A stretch of 64,000 nucleotides of DNA from Merdicola sp905200315 (GTDB lineage Bacteria > Bacillota > Clostridia > TANB77 > CAG-508): the NCBI GenBank assembly GCA_902461935.1, contig CABPZP010000003.1:45106-109105 (forward strand), read 5' to 3'. The notes under the pieces are model-generated. The model made no database searches. It saw only the letters and a program-made list of their open reading frames with translations, and was not told the DNA's origin. Positions 16,631-24,066 of this stretch are shown here, piece by piece (position 1 is the stretch's first letter; every line of letters starts with the position of its first letter). The translations under genes and the position numbers were made by a program.

Positions 16631-18260
16631 AATACATTCCACCCATTGGTGCGTCTTCGTGTCCTCCGCATCCGCATTCTTTTGGTTCTTTCTTTTCTGT
16701 TACTAGGCTTTCTGTTGTTAGTATCATTGATGCTACACTTGATGCATTTTGTATTGCACTTCTTGTTACTTTTGTTGGGTCTACTATTCCTTCTTTTTTC
16801 ATGTCTACATATTTTTCAGTTGATGCATCAAATCCTATTCCGTCTTCTGAATTTTTAACTTTTTCTAGTATAACTGCTGGCTCTAGTCCTGCATTTCTTG
16901 CTATTTGTTTTATTGGTTCTTCTAAGGCATTTAATACTATTTTTGCTCCTAGTTTTTCGTCTTCTTCTAATGTACTTGCTAATTTTTCTACTTTTGGAAC
17001 TACATTTACATATGCTGTTCCTCCACCTGCAACTATTCCTTCTTCAACTGCTGCTTTTGTTGCAGATAATGCATCTTCTATTCTAAGTTTTTTGTCTTTC
17101 ATTTCTATTTCTGTTGCTGCTCCAACTTGAATTACAGCAACTCCACCTGCTATTTTTGCAAGTCTTTCTTGTAATTTTTCTTTATCGAATTCACTTTTTG
17201 TTTCTTCTATTAGATTTTTTAATTGTTTTACTCTTTCTTCTATTTTTGCTTTATCTCCGCTTCCATCAACTATTATTGTGTTTTCTTTTTGAACTTTTAC
17301 TTGTTTTGCTCTTCCTAATTGTTCAATTTGAACATCTTTTAGTTCCATTCCAAGGTCTGAAGATATAACTTCTCCACCTGTTAAAATTGCCATATCTTCT
17401 AGCATTTCTTTTCTTCTATCTCCATAACCTGGAGCTTTTACTGCTACAACATTTAAAACTCCTCTTAATTTGTTTAATATTATTGTAGACAATGCTTCTT
17501 GTTCTATATCTTCACATACTATCACAAGTTTTCCAGATTGTTGCATTAGACTTTCTAGTAATGGTAATATTTCTTGAATATTGCTTATTTTTTTATCTGT
17601 TAATAATATATATGGATTATCTATAATTGCTTCCATTTTATCTGTATCTGTTACCATATATGGAGAGATGTACCCTTTATCAAATTGCATTCCTTCAACT
17701 ACATCTACATATGTATCTGATGTTTTTGATTCTTCTATTGTAATTACTCCATCTTTTGAAACTTTTTCCATTGCATCTGCAATTAAGTTTCCTATTTCTT
17801 TATTGTTTGCTGAAATACTTGCAACTCTTGCTATATCTTCTTTTCCATTTACTGGTGAGCTTATTTCTTTTATTCCTTTTACTGCTTCTTCTACGGCTTT
17901 ATCTATACCTCTTTTTATTGCCATTGGATCTCCACCTGCAGCAACATTTTTTACTCCTTCTTTTACCATTGCTTGTGCAAGCACTGTTGCTGTTGTTGTT
18001 CCATCTCCGGCTACATCGTTTGTTTTTGTAGAAACTTCTTTTACTAAACGAGCTCCCATATTTTCAAAACTATCATCTAGTTCTATTTCTTTTGCTATTG
18101 TAACACCATCGTTTGTAATTAATGGTGCTCCATAGTTTTTATCTAATACTACATTTCTTCCTTTTGGTCCTAATGTAACTTTAACTGTATCTGCTAATTT
18201 ATTAACACCTTCTAATAATGCTTTTCTTGCATCTTCTCCATAAATAATTTCTTTTGACAT
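16629..18260 (-). CDS. groL: Chaperonin GroEL (Cpn60)
   Basis: The 543 residues cover the full-length 60-kDa chaperonin, which folds proteins inside a double ring capped by GroES. Conserved elements: VKVTLGPKGRNVVLD, DGVTIAKEIELDD, DVAGDGTTTATVLAQ (ATP site), AVKAPGYGDRRK, and GGVAVIQVGAATEIEMKDKK. The tail is KECGCGGHEDAPMGGMY; the CGCGGH insertion before the GGM repeat is less common and could bind metal or be redox-sensitive. It lies 58 bp after groES; a REP palindrome occupies the gap. Confidence 0.97.
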   Translation of the reverse strand: MSKEIIYGEDARKALLEGVNKLADTVKVTLGPKGRNVVLDKNYGAPLITNDGVTIAKEIELDDSFENMGARLVKEVSTKTNDVAGDGTTTATVLAQAMVKEGVKNVAAGGDPMAIKRGIDKAVEEAVKGIKEISSPVNGKEDIARVASISANNKEIGNLIADAMEKVSKDGVITIEESKTSDTYVDVVEGMQFDKGYISPYMVTDTDKMEAIIDNPYILLTDKKISNIQEILPLLESLMQQSGKLVIVCEDIEQEALSTIILNKLRGVLNVVAVKAPGYGDRRKEMLEDMAILTGGEVISSDLGMELKDVQIEQLGRAKQVKVQKENTIIVDGSGDKAKIEERVKQLKNLIEETKSEFDKEKLQERLAKIAGGVAVIQVGAATEIEMKDKKLRIEDALSATKAAVEEGIVAGGGTAYVNVVPKVEKLASTLEEDEKLGAKIVLNALEEPIKQIARNAGLEPAVILEKVKNSEDGIGFDASTEKYVDMKKEGIVDPTKVTRSAIQNASSVASMILTTESLVTEKKEPKECGCGGHEDAPMGGMY

Positions 18261-18288
18261 TTCACATTCCTCCTATCATTTATTTATA

Positions 18289-18312
18289 GGCACGGAGCTC
18301 CGTGCCCCTACA
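18289..18312. repeat. REP palindrome between groES and groEL
   Basis: GGCACGGAGCTCCGTGCC followed by CCTACA, a perfect inverted repeat of the B-type family, sits in the middle of the groESL operon about 30 bp upstream of the groEL start. Confidence 0.8.
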
Positions 18313-18317
18313 TTAAT

Positions 18318-18599
18318 TTATTTAACAATGGCTAGTATATCATCTTCACTAACAATTATGTAATTTTCTCCTTCGAATTTAACTTCTGTTCCAGCATATT
18401 TGCTTACTATTACGTTATCTCCTTTATGTATATCCATTTCTTGATATTTTCCTTCTACTTTTAATCCTGGACCTACTTCTATTACTTCTGCTACTTGTGG
18501 TTTTTCTTTAGATCCGCTTGAAAGAATTATTCCACTTTTAGTTGTTTCTTCGCCTTCTTTCATTTTTATTAATACTCTGTTTGATAATGGTTTTATCAT
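18318..18599 (-). CDS. groS: Co-chaperonin GroES
   Basis: I take ATG 18599 (MIKPLSNRVLIKMKEGEETT), preceded by AAGGAGG; the longer frame runs through the CIRCE operator. The 93 residues carry the mobile loop (EETTKSGIILSSGSKEKPQ) and the closing YIIVSEDDILAIVK. GroES caps the GroEL chamber. First gene of the heat-shock operon groES-groEL. Confidence 0.96.
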   Translation of the reverse strand: MIKPLSNRVLIKMKEGEETTKSGIILSSGSKEKPQVAEVIEVGPGLKVEGKYQEMDIHKGDNVIVSKYAGTEVKFEGENYIIVSEDDILAIVK

Positions 18600-18624
18600 A
18601 TATATTACCTCCTTAAATTTTGTA

Positions 18625-18651
18625 TTAGCACTCATCTTGTTTGACTGCTAA
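18625..18651 (-). promoter_or_regulatory. CIRCE operator (HrcA binding site) of groESL
   Basis: TTAGCACTC, 9 bp, GACTGCTAA: the CIRCE inverted repeat with one mismatch to the consensus GAGTGCTAA. It lies between the promoter and groES, so groESL is expected to be repressed by HrcA and induced by heat. The hrcA gene is not in this window. Confidence 0.88.
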
Positions 18652-18652
18652 T

Positions 18653-18681
18653 AATTTATACCCATTTAATAAAATTGTCAA
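18653..18681 (-). promoter_or_regulatory. groES promoter
   Basis: On the minus strand, -35 TTGACA (18676-18681) precedes a TATAAATT -10 region at 18653-18660 (15-17 bp spacing). The CIRCE element starts immediately downstream of the -10. Confidence 0.7.
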
Positions 18682-18716
18682 TAGGTATTATAATTTTTCA
18701 CAATAAATTCACATTT

Positions 18717-18747
18717 AAAAAGTACAAGCAGATTGCCTGTACTTTTA
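18717..18747 (-). terminator. Terminator of the 18.8-kb prepilin-like gene
   Basis: Stem AAAAGTACAGGC / GCTTGTACTTTT (one mismatch), ending in T5 on the minus strand, about 30 nt after the stop codon. Confidence 0.75.
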
Positions 18748-18775
18748 TTATATGTTTATTATTTTTTTATTAGAA

Positions 18776-19345
18776 CTAATCTAAGCAAAATACTTTTACT
18801 CTAAATGGTGCTGAGATGATATTATTACTATTAGTATTAAAACCGTTGCCTGCACTAGATGACCATGTCATTACACATATTACTCCAGATTGAACAACTA
18901 TTTTATCTATATTATCTCCTTGTATTTGTGTTGCTTTAACTCCATGTGAGCCACCTTCATATACAAATCCTGTTTCTCCCCATACATTATTAAAATATAT
19001 CTCTGCTACAGCATATACATTATGCCCCTTGTATGGATTTTCTATTTCAATTCTTTGGTTATTTGTAATTATAGCTGGATTCTCCTCTGTTCCGTTTGGA
19101 TATAGTATTGTGCTTTGTAATTTTGTAGAGCTTTCTCCTGTTCTTGTTGTTATTTCATTTTCTAAGTTTTTTAAATTTTCCATTTCTTGTTCTTGTGATT
19201 CGTTTGTTTTTTCTTTTGCTAATTGTGCTTTATTTATTATTCCGTTTTCTCCCATTAACATATTTAGTGTTACACCAGCTAAGATTAATAAAACAATCAC
19301 TGTTATTACCAAGGCTACTAATGTGATAGCAGAATTATTTTGCAC
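18776..19345 (-). CDS. Prepilin-like surface protein; reads OFF relative to its likely start codon
   Basis: The prepilin-type helix is AITLVALVITVIVLLILAGV followed by NMLMGENGIINKAQ. A short helix (AKEKTNESQEQEMENLKNLE) and a roughly 120-residue globular extracellular domain (AIITNNQRIEIENPYKGHN ... GNGFNTNSNNIISAPFRVKV) follow. The frame opens at a GTG at 19345 without an RBS, which corresponds to an internal Gly-Val codon in the sibling at 22.1 kb. The real start is probably ATG 19486-19488 (AGAAGGAG upstream). From it the (AC)19 tract gives a 26-residue stub (MNKIAENVATV, then HT repeats, QML, stop). Eighteen AC units would restore the full leader, so the gene looks phase-variable and currently OFF. 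Confidence 0.72.
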   Translation of the reverse strand: MQNNSAITLVALVITVIVLLILAGVTLNMLMGENGIINKAQLAKEKTNESQEQEMENLKNLENEITTRTGESSTKLQSTILYPNGTEENPAIITNNQRIEIENPYKGHNVYAVAEIYFNNVWGETGFVYEGGSHGVKATQIQGDNIDKIVVQSGVICVMTWSSSAGNGFNTNSNNIISAPFRVKVFCLD

Positions 19346-19415
19346 ACCATAATTTGAGGCATTTTCGTAAATGTCTCTCTCATATATTTTTTTATTTTTG
19401 TTTTTATCTAAAGCA

Positions 19416-19458
<43 letters not shown>

Positions 19459-19516
19459 AGTTGCAACGTTTTCAGCGATTTTATTCATTTAAATACATCT
19501 CCTTCTTTTGTTTTTT

Positions 19517-19540
19517 GGGCACGGAGCTCCGTGCCCCTAC
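19517..19540. repeat. REP palindrome in the 5' UTR of the 18.8-kb prepilin-like gene
   Basis: GGGCACGGAGCTCCGTGCCC followed by CTAC, a perfect 20-bp inverted repeat about 12 bp upstream of the AGAAGGAG ribosome-binding site. Confidence 0.8.
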
Positions 19541-19604
19541 GTTTAAATTTTACACTCAAATTATATATTAAATATTTTTATTTGACAAGACGCAAAACTA
19601 AATT

Positions 19605-19682
19605 TTACATTTCTTCTATTTCCTCTTTAGTTAGTCCTGTTATCTCTACTATTGTTTCAATTGGAATATTTTTTTCTTTCAT
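19605..19682 (-). pseudogene. C-terminal remnant of an Rpn/PDDEXK_2-family nuclease
   Basis: The minus strand encodes MKEKNIPIETIVEITGLTKE, then EIEEM and a stop. This matches the tail typical of Rpn-type (PD-(D/E)XK, transposase-like) proteins in Firmicutes. Only these 25 residues remain, joined directly to the 3' end of the RAYT gene: the two frames overlap at 19657-19682. Confidence 0.5.
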
Positions 19683-19786
19683 TTCTTATTATATGTTCAT
19701 AGTAATTTCGTTGCCAAATTTTGTTTTCTATTTTTTTGTTTGTTAATCTTTTCAATGTAGAAACAATTATTGGTATCTTAGCATTT

Positions 19787-19813
19787 GTAGTGGTCGGCGT
19801 CCTCGACGACCTG
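19787..19813. repeat. REP palindrome inside the RAYT gene (distal copy)
   Basis: GTAGTGGTCGGCG...CGACGACC, coding in frame for part of ESRSSRTPTTT. Same family and orientation as the element at 6068-6094, next to homologous RAYT sequence. Confidence 0.8.
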
Positions 19814-19965
19814 CTTTCTTGTCTTTCCAATTTTATAATCATATGCACATGATTTGGCATTATTATATAATTTTCTATTTTTATCTCTTTACAAATATTA
19901 TTTATTTCTTTTATTTGTTTTTTTATAATTTCTCCATATGTTGTTAATTTAATTTGTATTTTTTC

Positions 19966-19993
19966 CGGGTCGTCGGGGACGCCGACCCCTACA
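19966..19993. repeat. REP palindrome inside the RAYT gene (proximal copy)
   Basis: CGGGTCGTCGGGGACGCCGACCCCTACA, read in frame as VGVGVPDDPE. It is inverted relative to the copy at 19787, so the two bracket the HUH-encoding core. Confidence 0.8.
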
Positions 19994-20294
19994 TTGCCTG
20001 ACATTGCTTTTGTATTATAAATTCCAATTTTTGATAACAATTCTTTTCTATCTTTTATGCATATTGTTATATAATAATATCCTTCTTTTGAATAATCATA
20101 ATTTTTTAATCTAATATTTTTTCTTTTTAATTTCAAAAATTTCCTTTCTTTATTATAACAATTTGTATTTTCTTATTCAAGATTTTGTTATAATTTTTAC
20201 CTGTTTGTTTCTGTTTTACCTCCTTTCTTTTAGATTTGTTTTTCATTTGGATTTTTTGAGAATAAAAAATCTTCTGAAATAAGTGTTTCTGAAA

Positions 20295-20341
20295 AAAATA
20301 ACCATATTGTAAATTTTTTATTTACAATATGGTTATTTTAT
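20295..20341 (-). terminator. Terminator downstream of the large prepilin-like gene
   Basis: A 17-bp perfect stem (AATAACCATATTGTAAA / TTTACAATATGGTTATT), 7-nt loop, then T7 on the minus strand. It lies about 80 nt after the out-of-frame remnant ending at 20423, which supports 20423 as the original gene end. A similar stem follows acpP at 55.5 kb. Confidence 0.85.
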
Positions 20342-20422
20342 ATATTATTTGTATAAAAATTTCAAGTATTTTTAATATTATTCTTGAAAAAAATTTACAC
20401 ACTAATCTTGACAAGATCATTT

Positions 20423-20800
20423 TTATTCACTTTCTTTTACAAACGTTCCATCTAAAATTCTCCCAACAGTTATTGTTCCACTTCCAGCTACTCCTCCATT
20501 GTATTCAGCTATTCCTCCTGAGCCACCTTTTACAAATATTTGGCCCTTTATTATCGTATCTGTATAGAAAATATTTATACTTCCTCCTGCTGATCCTCCA
20601 CCACCAGCACAATTCTCACTTGGACCTGAGTATCCATTAGTTCCATTAGAATTTATATTTCCTCTATTAACTATACTTTTTCCATATATTATTAATAATC
20701 CTCCGGTTCCTCCTTTTGGATTTCCTGCTCCAACTCCAGCAGCGAAGTCTCCGTGTCCGCCAGAACCGCCATTATTCTCTCCATCTCCACCGTGTTCTAC
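20423..20800 (-). pseudogene. Out-of-frame Gly-rich 3' continuation of the prepilin-like gene
   Basis: An open minus-strand frame encodes EHGGDGENNGGSGGHGDFAA, GVGAGNPKGGTGGLLIIYGK, and then GGSAGGSINIFYTDTIIKGQ up to a stop at 20423-20425. It has the same Gly-rich, beta-roll-like composition as the upstream gene and fits its repeat pattern (GTITNNG..., GGSGGIAEYNGG). Two nearby shifts (about 20806 and 20826) would be needed to join the frames. Confidence 0.6.
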
Positions 20801-22158
20801 CTGTACTTGAAGTTCCAGTTCCTCCGACCTCCACCAGTTCCACCTGAATATGAAGTTCCAGAAGCACCTGCTCCCCCTGTTCCTGAATTATTATATTCTC
20901 TACCACCTCCAGAAGCTCCTCCTCCTGTTTGCCTATTTACTCCATCATTTCCGTTGTTACCAATTCCATTAGTTTTTCTCACTCCTCCACTTGCACCTAT
21001 GGCTGGAACATATTCGTAACTTTTATCTTTATTTTTCCACAAATATACATTCTGTCCTTCTGCATATGCTCCCCTTGCATTCATACTTATAGTTCCATTA
21101 TTTGTTATTGTCCCTGTACAATATATAAACATTCCTTTTGGTCCACCATATCCACTTTCATTTTTACATGCAGTTAATGTTACATTTTCATCTATCGTTA
21201 AATTTCCATTAACTTTTAATATTACCATATTGTTTGCCATTTCTGTTGTTGATTTCGCACAATCTGTTTCAGCATTTCCAAATTCATATATCTGATTTGA
21301 TAATGTTGCTCCTGTTATTTGTGTTGTTCCATCTAAATTCAAGTTTCCATTATAAATTATAACATTTGCTGAATACTTTTCATCGTTTACACTTATTTCC
21401 TGTATTCCACTTTCTATTAAATTAGCAACTGCACCAAGTAAGCTTTCATTATCTTCTAATGCAACTTCTGTAGATGTTATTAATTTTTGATTTGTTATTA
21501 CTAATTGTTCATTTACTGTAAATATATAGTTTTTGAAAGTTATCAACGCATATTCTGCTGATGCTTGCTCACTTTTATATTCTATTTTTTCTATATCTTC
21601 TTTTCCTTCTAATTTGTTGCAATCAGTTATTACAGTTTCTCTTTTCTCTTCTGTTTTCACTTGTATCTTTATATCCAATAGCATTACTTCTAATAATTCT
21701 TTTGCATCAGCTCTATTATTTTCCTCTCTTGCAATTTCAGCTTTTTTTATTATTCCATTTTCTCCCATTAACATGTTTATGGTTACACCAGCCAAGATTA
21801 GTAATACAATTATTGTTATAATTAGAGCAATTAGGGTTATTGCGGTGTTGGATGTTGGATTGTTTGATGTTGATTTTTTTGTATATTTTTGTTTTATCAA
21901 CGGGTCCAACGGGTCGTCGAGCATTTCGGAGTTGTTCGAACGTACGTGAGAATACAAATCCGTTATACCTTTAGGTACGCCGACCCCTACAAGATTAATT
22001 TCATTGTTTTTAATATTTTTAAATTTCACACCACAATTTGAGGCATTTTCATAAATGTCTCTATCATATATTTTTTTATTTTTGTTGTTATCTAAAACAT
22101 CTGTGTGTGTGTGTGTGTGTGTGTGTACAGTCGCAACGTTTTTACCGATTTCTTTCAT
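20797..22158 (-). CDS. Prepilin-like surface protein with Gly-rich domain; phase ON
   Basis: 453 residues. ATG 22158 follows an AGAAGGAG box, and (AC)12 encodes the HTHTHTHT stretch in frame. The leader is exceptionally long (about 120 residues); it includes a REP-derived segment (LVGVGVPKGITDLYS to LDDPLDP) and NNPTSNT before the prepilin helix (AITLIALIITIIVLLILAGV, NMLMGENGIIKKAE). A coiled section and a beta-rich extracellular domain (residues about 250-330) follow, then a Gly-rich region. The frame breaks near 20.8 kb; intact, the protein would reach 20423. Type IV-like pseudopilins are exported and cleaved by a prepilin peptidase; whether cleavage works with this leader is unknown. Confidence 0.72.
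   Translation of the reverse strand: MKEIGKNVATVHTHTHTHTDVLDNNKNKKIYDRDIYENASNCGVKFKNIKNNEINLVGVGVPKGITDLYSHVRSNNSEMLDDPLDPLIKQKYTKKSTSNNPTSNTAITLIALIITIIVLLILAGVTINMLMGENGIIKKAEIAREENNRADAKELLEVMLLDIKIQVKTEEKRETVITDCNKLEGKEDIEKIEYKSEQASAEYALITFKNYIFTVNEQLVITNQKLITSTEVALEDNESLLGAVANLIESGIQEISVNDEKYSANVIIYNGNLNLDGTTQITGATLSNQIYEFGNAETDCAKSTTEMANNMVILKVNGNLTIDENVTLTACKNESGYGGPKGMFIYCTGTITNNGTISMNARGAYAEGQNVYLWKNKDKSYEYVPAIGASGGVRKTNGIGNNGNDGVNRQTGGGASGGGREYNNSGTGGAGASGTSYSGGTGGGRRNWNFKYR
21901..21992. repeat. REP element inserted in the prepilin leader, split by about 60 bp
   Basis: CGGGTCGTCGAGCA at one side and GGTACGCCGACCCCTACA at the other are the two halves of the REP palindrome, separated by about 55 bp. 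The whole insertion is in frame and codes for part of the leader. Confidence 0.6.
22102..22126 (-). repeat. (AC)12 microsatellite, ON configuration
   Basis: A 25-nt tract starting 32 nt after ATG 22158. 32 + 25 = 57 nt, exactly 19 codons, so the start codon is in frame with the prepilin region. Confidence 0.9.
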
Positions 22159-22187
22159 TTTTTATCTTCTCCTTCTTTTTTTTTTTC

Positions 22188-22216
22188 AGGCGGACCTAAA
22201 AACATCCGCCTCTACA
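22188..22216. repeat. REP-like palindrome in the 5' UTR of the prepilin-like gene
   Basis: AGGCGGACCTAAAAACATCCGCCT followed by CTACA, just upstream of the ribosome-binding site, in the same position as the palindromes of the sibling genes. Confidence 0.75.
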
Positions 22217-22272
22217 ATTATTTATATTTTATACTATTCTTTTTATTGTTGCAAGTATTTTTTCTTTCAATT

Positions 22273-23868
22273 TCATTTAATGCATGCTTTTATTAGTCCT
22301 ACAAATAATGGTGCTGGTCTGTTTGGTCTTGACTTTAATTCTGGATGGAATTGTCCTGCTATAAAGTATGGATGATTTTTCATTTCTACAATTTCTACTA
22401 AATTTCCATCTGGTGATGTTCCTGAACATATTAGTCCTGCTTTTTCTAATTTTTCTTTATAACTATTGTTATATTCATATCTATGTCTATGTCTTTCTTC
22501 TATTTTTTCTGTTCCATATATTTTTCTTGCTAAACTTCCCTCTTTTAATACACAAGGATAACTTCCAAGTCTCATTGTTCCGCCTTTTTTCTTTATTTCT
22601 TTTTGGTCTTCCATTATATGTATTACCGGATTTTTTGTTTTCTCATCTAGTTCAGCAGAGTTTGCATCTTTTATTCCTAATACATTTCTTGCATATTCTA
22701 TTACTGCCATTTGCATTCCTAAACATATTCCTAAAAATGGAATTTTGTTTTCTCTTACATATTTTATTGTTTCTATTTTTCCTTCTATTCCTCTATTTCC
22801 AAAACCACCTGGTACAACTATTGCGTCGTATCCTTTTAGTTTTTCTTCTACATTTTGAGCATTTATTGTCTCTGAATCTACTAAATTTATTTTTACCTTT
22901 ACATTATTTGCATAACCTGCATGTGTTAGGCTTTCTATTACAGATATATATGAATCTTCTAGTTTTACATATTTTCCTACTATTGCTACTTTTACTTCTT
23001 TATCTTTTATATTTCTTACATTGTTTATCATTTGTTCCCATTTTCTATTATCTGGAACATATCTATCTAATCTTAAATAATTGCATACTTCTCTTGCTAA
23101 GCCTTCTTCCTCAAGCATTAATGGTACTGCATATAAACAATCTACTGTTCTATTTTGTATTACACTGCTTTTTCGTACATTGCAAAATAGAGATATTTTT
23201 TCTTTCATATTTTCTGGTATATCTATTTCACTTCTACATACTAATATTTGTGGTTTTATTCCTAAACTTTGTAATTCTTTTACAGAGTGTTGTGTTGGTT
23301 TTGATTTTAGTTCATTTGAACCGTTTATATATGGTAATAATGTTACATGTATATATAAAACATCTTCAGGATTTTTTTCTACTCCAACTTGTCTTATTGC
23401 TTCTACAAATGGCAAGCTTTCTATATCACCAACTGTTCCACCTATTTCGGTAATTACAATGTCTATATCTTCGTTTTCAAAGCTGTAAATATGGTCTTTT
23501 ATTTCATTAGTTATATGAGGAATTATTTGAACAGTTTTTCCTAAATAATCTCCTCTTCTTTCTTTTTCTATAACGTTTGAATATATTCTTCCTGTTGTTA
23601 CACTTGAATTTTTGGTTAAGTTTTCATCTATAAATCTTTCATAATGTCCTAAATCTAAATCTGTTTCAGCTCCATCATCTGTCACAAAAACTTCTCCATG
23701 TTCATATGGATTCATTGTTCCTGGGTCCACATTTATGTATGGATCTAGCTTTTGTATTGTTACTTTATACCCTCTATTTTTTAATAATCTTCCCAATGAT
23801 GCTGCTGTTATTCCTTTTCCTAATCCTGATACAACTCCACCTGTTACAAATATGTATTTTGTGTTCAT
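22273..23868 (-). CDS. pyrG: CTP synthase
   Basis: 531 residues. The N-terminal amidoligase domain begins with TGGVVSGLGKGITAASLGRL and contains DPYINVDPGTMNPYEHGEVF and ITEIGGTVGDIESLPF. The C-terminal glutaminase has VPGGFGNRG, the nucleophile Cys in GICLGMQ, and the closing His-Glu in QFHPELKSRP. It makes CTP from UTP, ATP and glutamine. GAAGGAGAAAG precedes the ATG. The promoter is 90-120 bp upstream, with a strong terminator hairpin between promoter and start, suggesting attenuation. Confidence 0.97.
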   Translation of the reverse strand: MNTKYIFVTGGVVSGLGKGITAASLGRLLKNRGYKVTIQKLDPYINVDPGTMNPYEHGEVFVTDDGAETDLDLGHYERFIDENLTKNSSVTTGRIYSNVIEKERRGDYLGKTVQIIPHITNEIKDHIYSFENEDIDIVITEIGGTVGDIESLPFVEAIRQVGVEKNPEDVLYIHVTLLPYINGSNELKSKPTQHSVKELQSLGIKPQILVCRSEIDIPENMKEKISLFCNVRKSSVIQNRTVDCLYAVPLMLEEEGLAREVCNYLRLDRYVPDNRKWEQMINNVRNIKDKEVKVAIVGKYVKLEDSYISVIESLTHAGYANNVKVKINLVDSETINAQNVEEKLKGYDAIVVPGGFGNRGIEGKIETIKYVRENKIPFLGICLGMQMAVIEYARNVLGIKDANSAELDEKTKNPVIHIMEDQKEIKKKGGTMRLGSYPCVLKEGSLARKIYGTEKIEERHRHRYEYNNSYKEKLEKAGLICSGTSPDGNLVEIVEMKNHPYFIAGQFHPELKSRPNRPAPLFVGLIKACIK

Positions 23869-23906
23869 AATCTTTCTCCTTCATATATTATTTTATAAAA
23901 TAAAAA

Positions 23907-23953
23907 ATAGATTAAAAAACAAATCCGAAAAATTCGGTTTTTTTTTAATCTAT
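23907..23953 (-). terminator. Terminator hairpin in the pyrG leader (possible attenuator)
   Basis: On the minus strand ATAGATTAAAAAA...CCGAA pairs with TTCGG...TTTTTTAATCTAT, then ATTTTTTATTTT. The hairpin begins within about 10 nt of the expected transcription start and ends about 40 nt before the pyrG start codon. Confidence 0.7.
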
Positions 23954-23960
23954 GTTTAAA

Positions 23961-23989
23961 ATTATAGCATTACATTTTTTAAATTGCAA
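23961..23989 (-). promoter_or_regulatory. pyrG promoter
   Basis: -35 TTGCAA (23984-23989) and -10 TATAAT (23961-23966) with exactly 17 bp between them on the minus strand. Confidence 0.7.
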
Positions 23990-24066
23990 GTAGAAAATTG
24001 AGAAAAAATTTTGAGACAAGATTAGAAATTTCATCTTTTATGGTGGTTTTTACCCCATCCCAAATT

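Larger units (their letters stand above)
19657..20136 (-). mobile_element. REP-associated tyrosine transposase (RAYT, Y1/IS200-like)
   Basis: 159 residues. MKLKRKNIRLKNYDYSKEGY with YYITICIKDR starts the Y1 transposase fold; YIIMPNHVHMIIKL holds the HUH-type histidine pair; and WQRNYYEHIIRNE carries the presumed catalytic tyrosine. RAYTs nick single-stranded REP sequences and probably spread them. Two linkers are themselves REP-encoded: NVGVGVPDDPE (19966-19993) and ESRSSRTPTTTNAK (19787-19813). The C terminus stops at RNERKKYSN, lacking the usual helix after RNE, because the gene runs into an Rpn remnant. It may be active or slightly truncated. Confidence 0.85.

Noticed and set aside
18289..18312. 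REP in the groES-groEL gap as an operon terminator
   Set aside because: It is a perfect stem but lacks a following T run on the minus strand, and groEL has no promoter of its own in the 58-bp gap.
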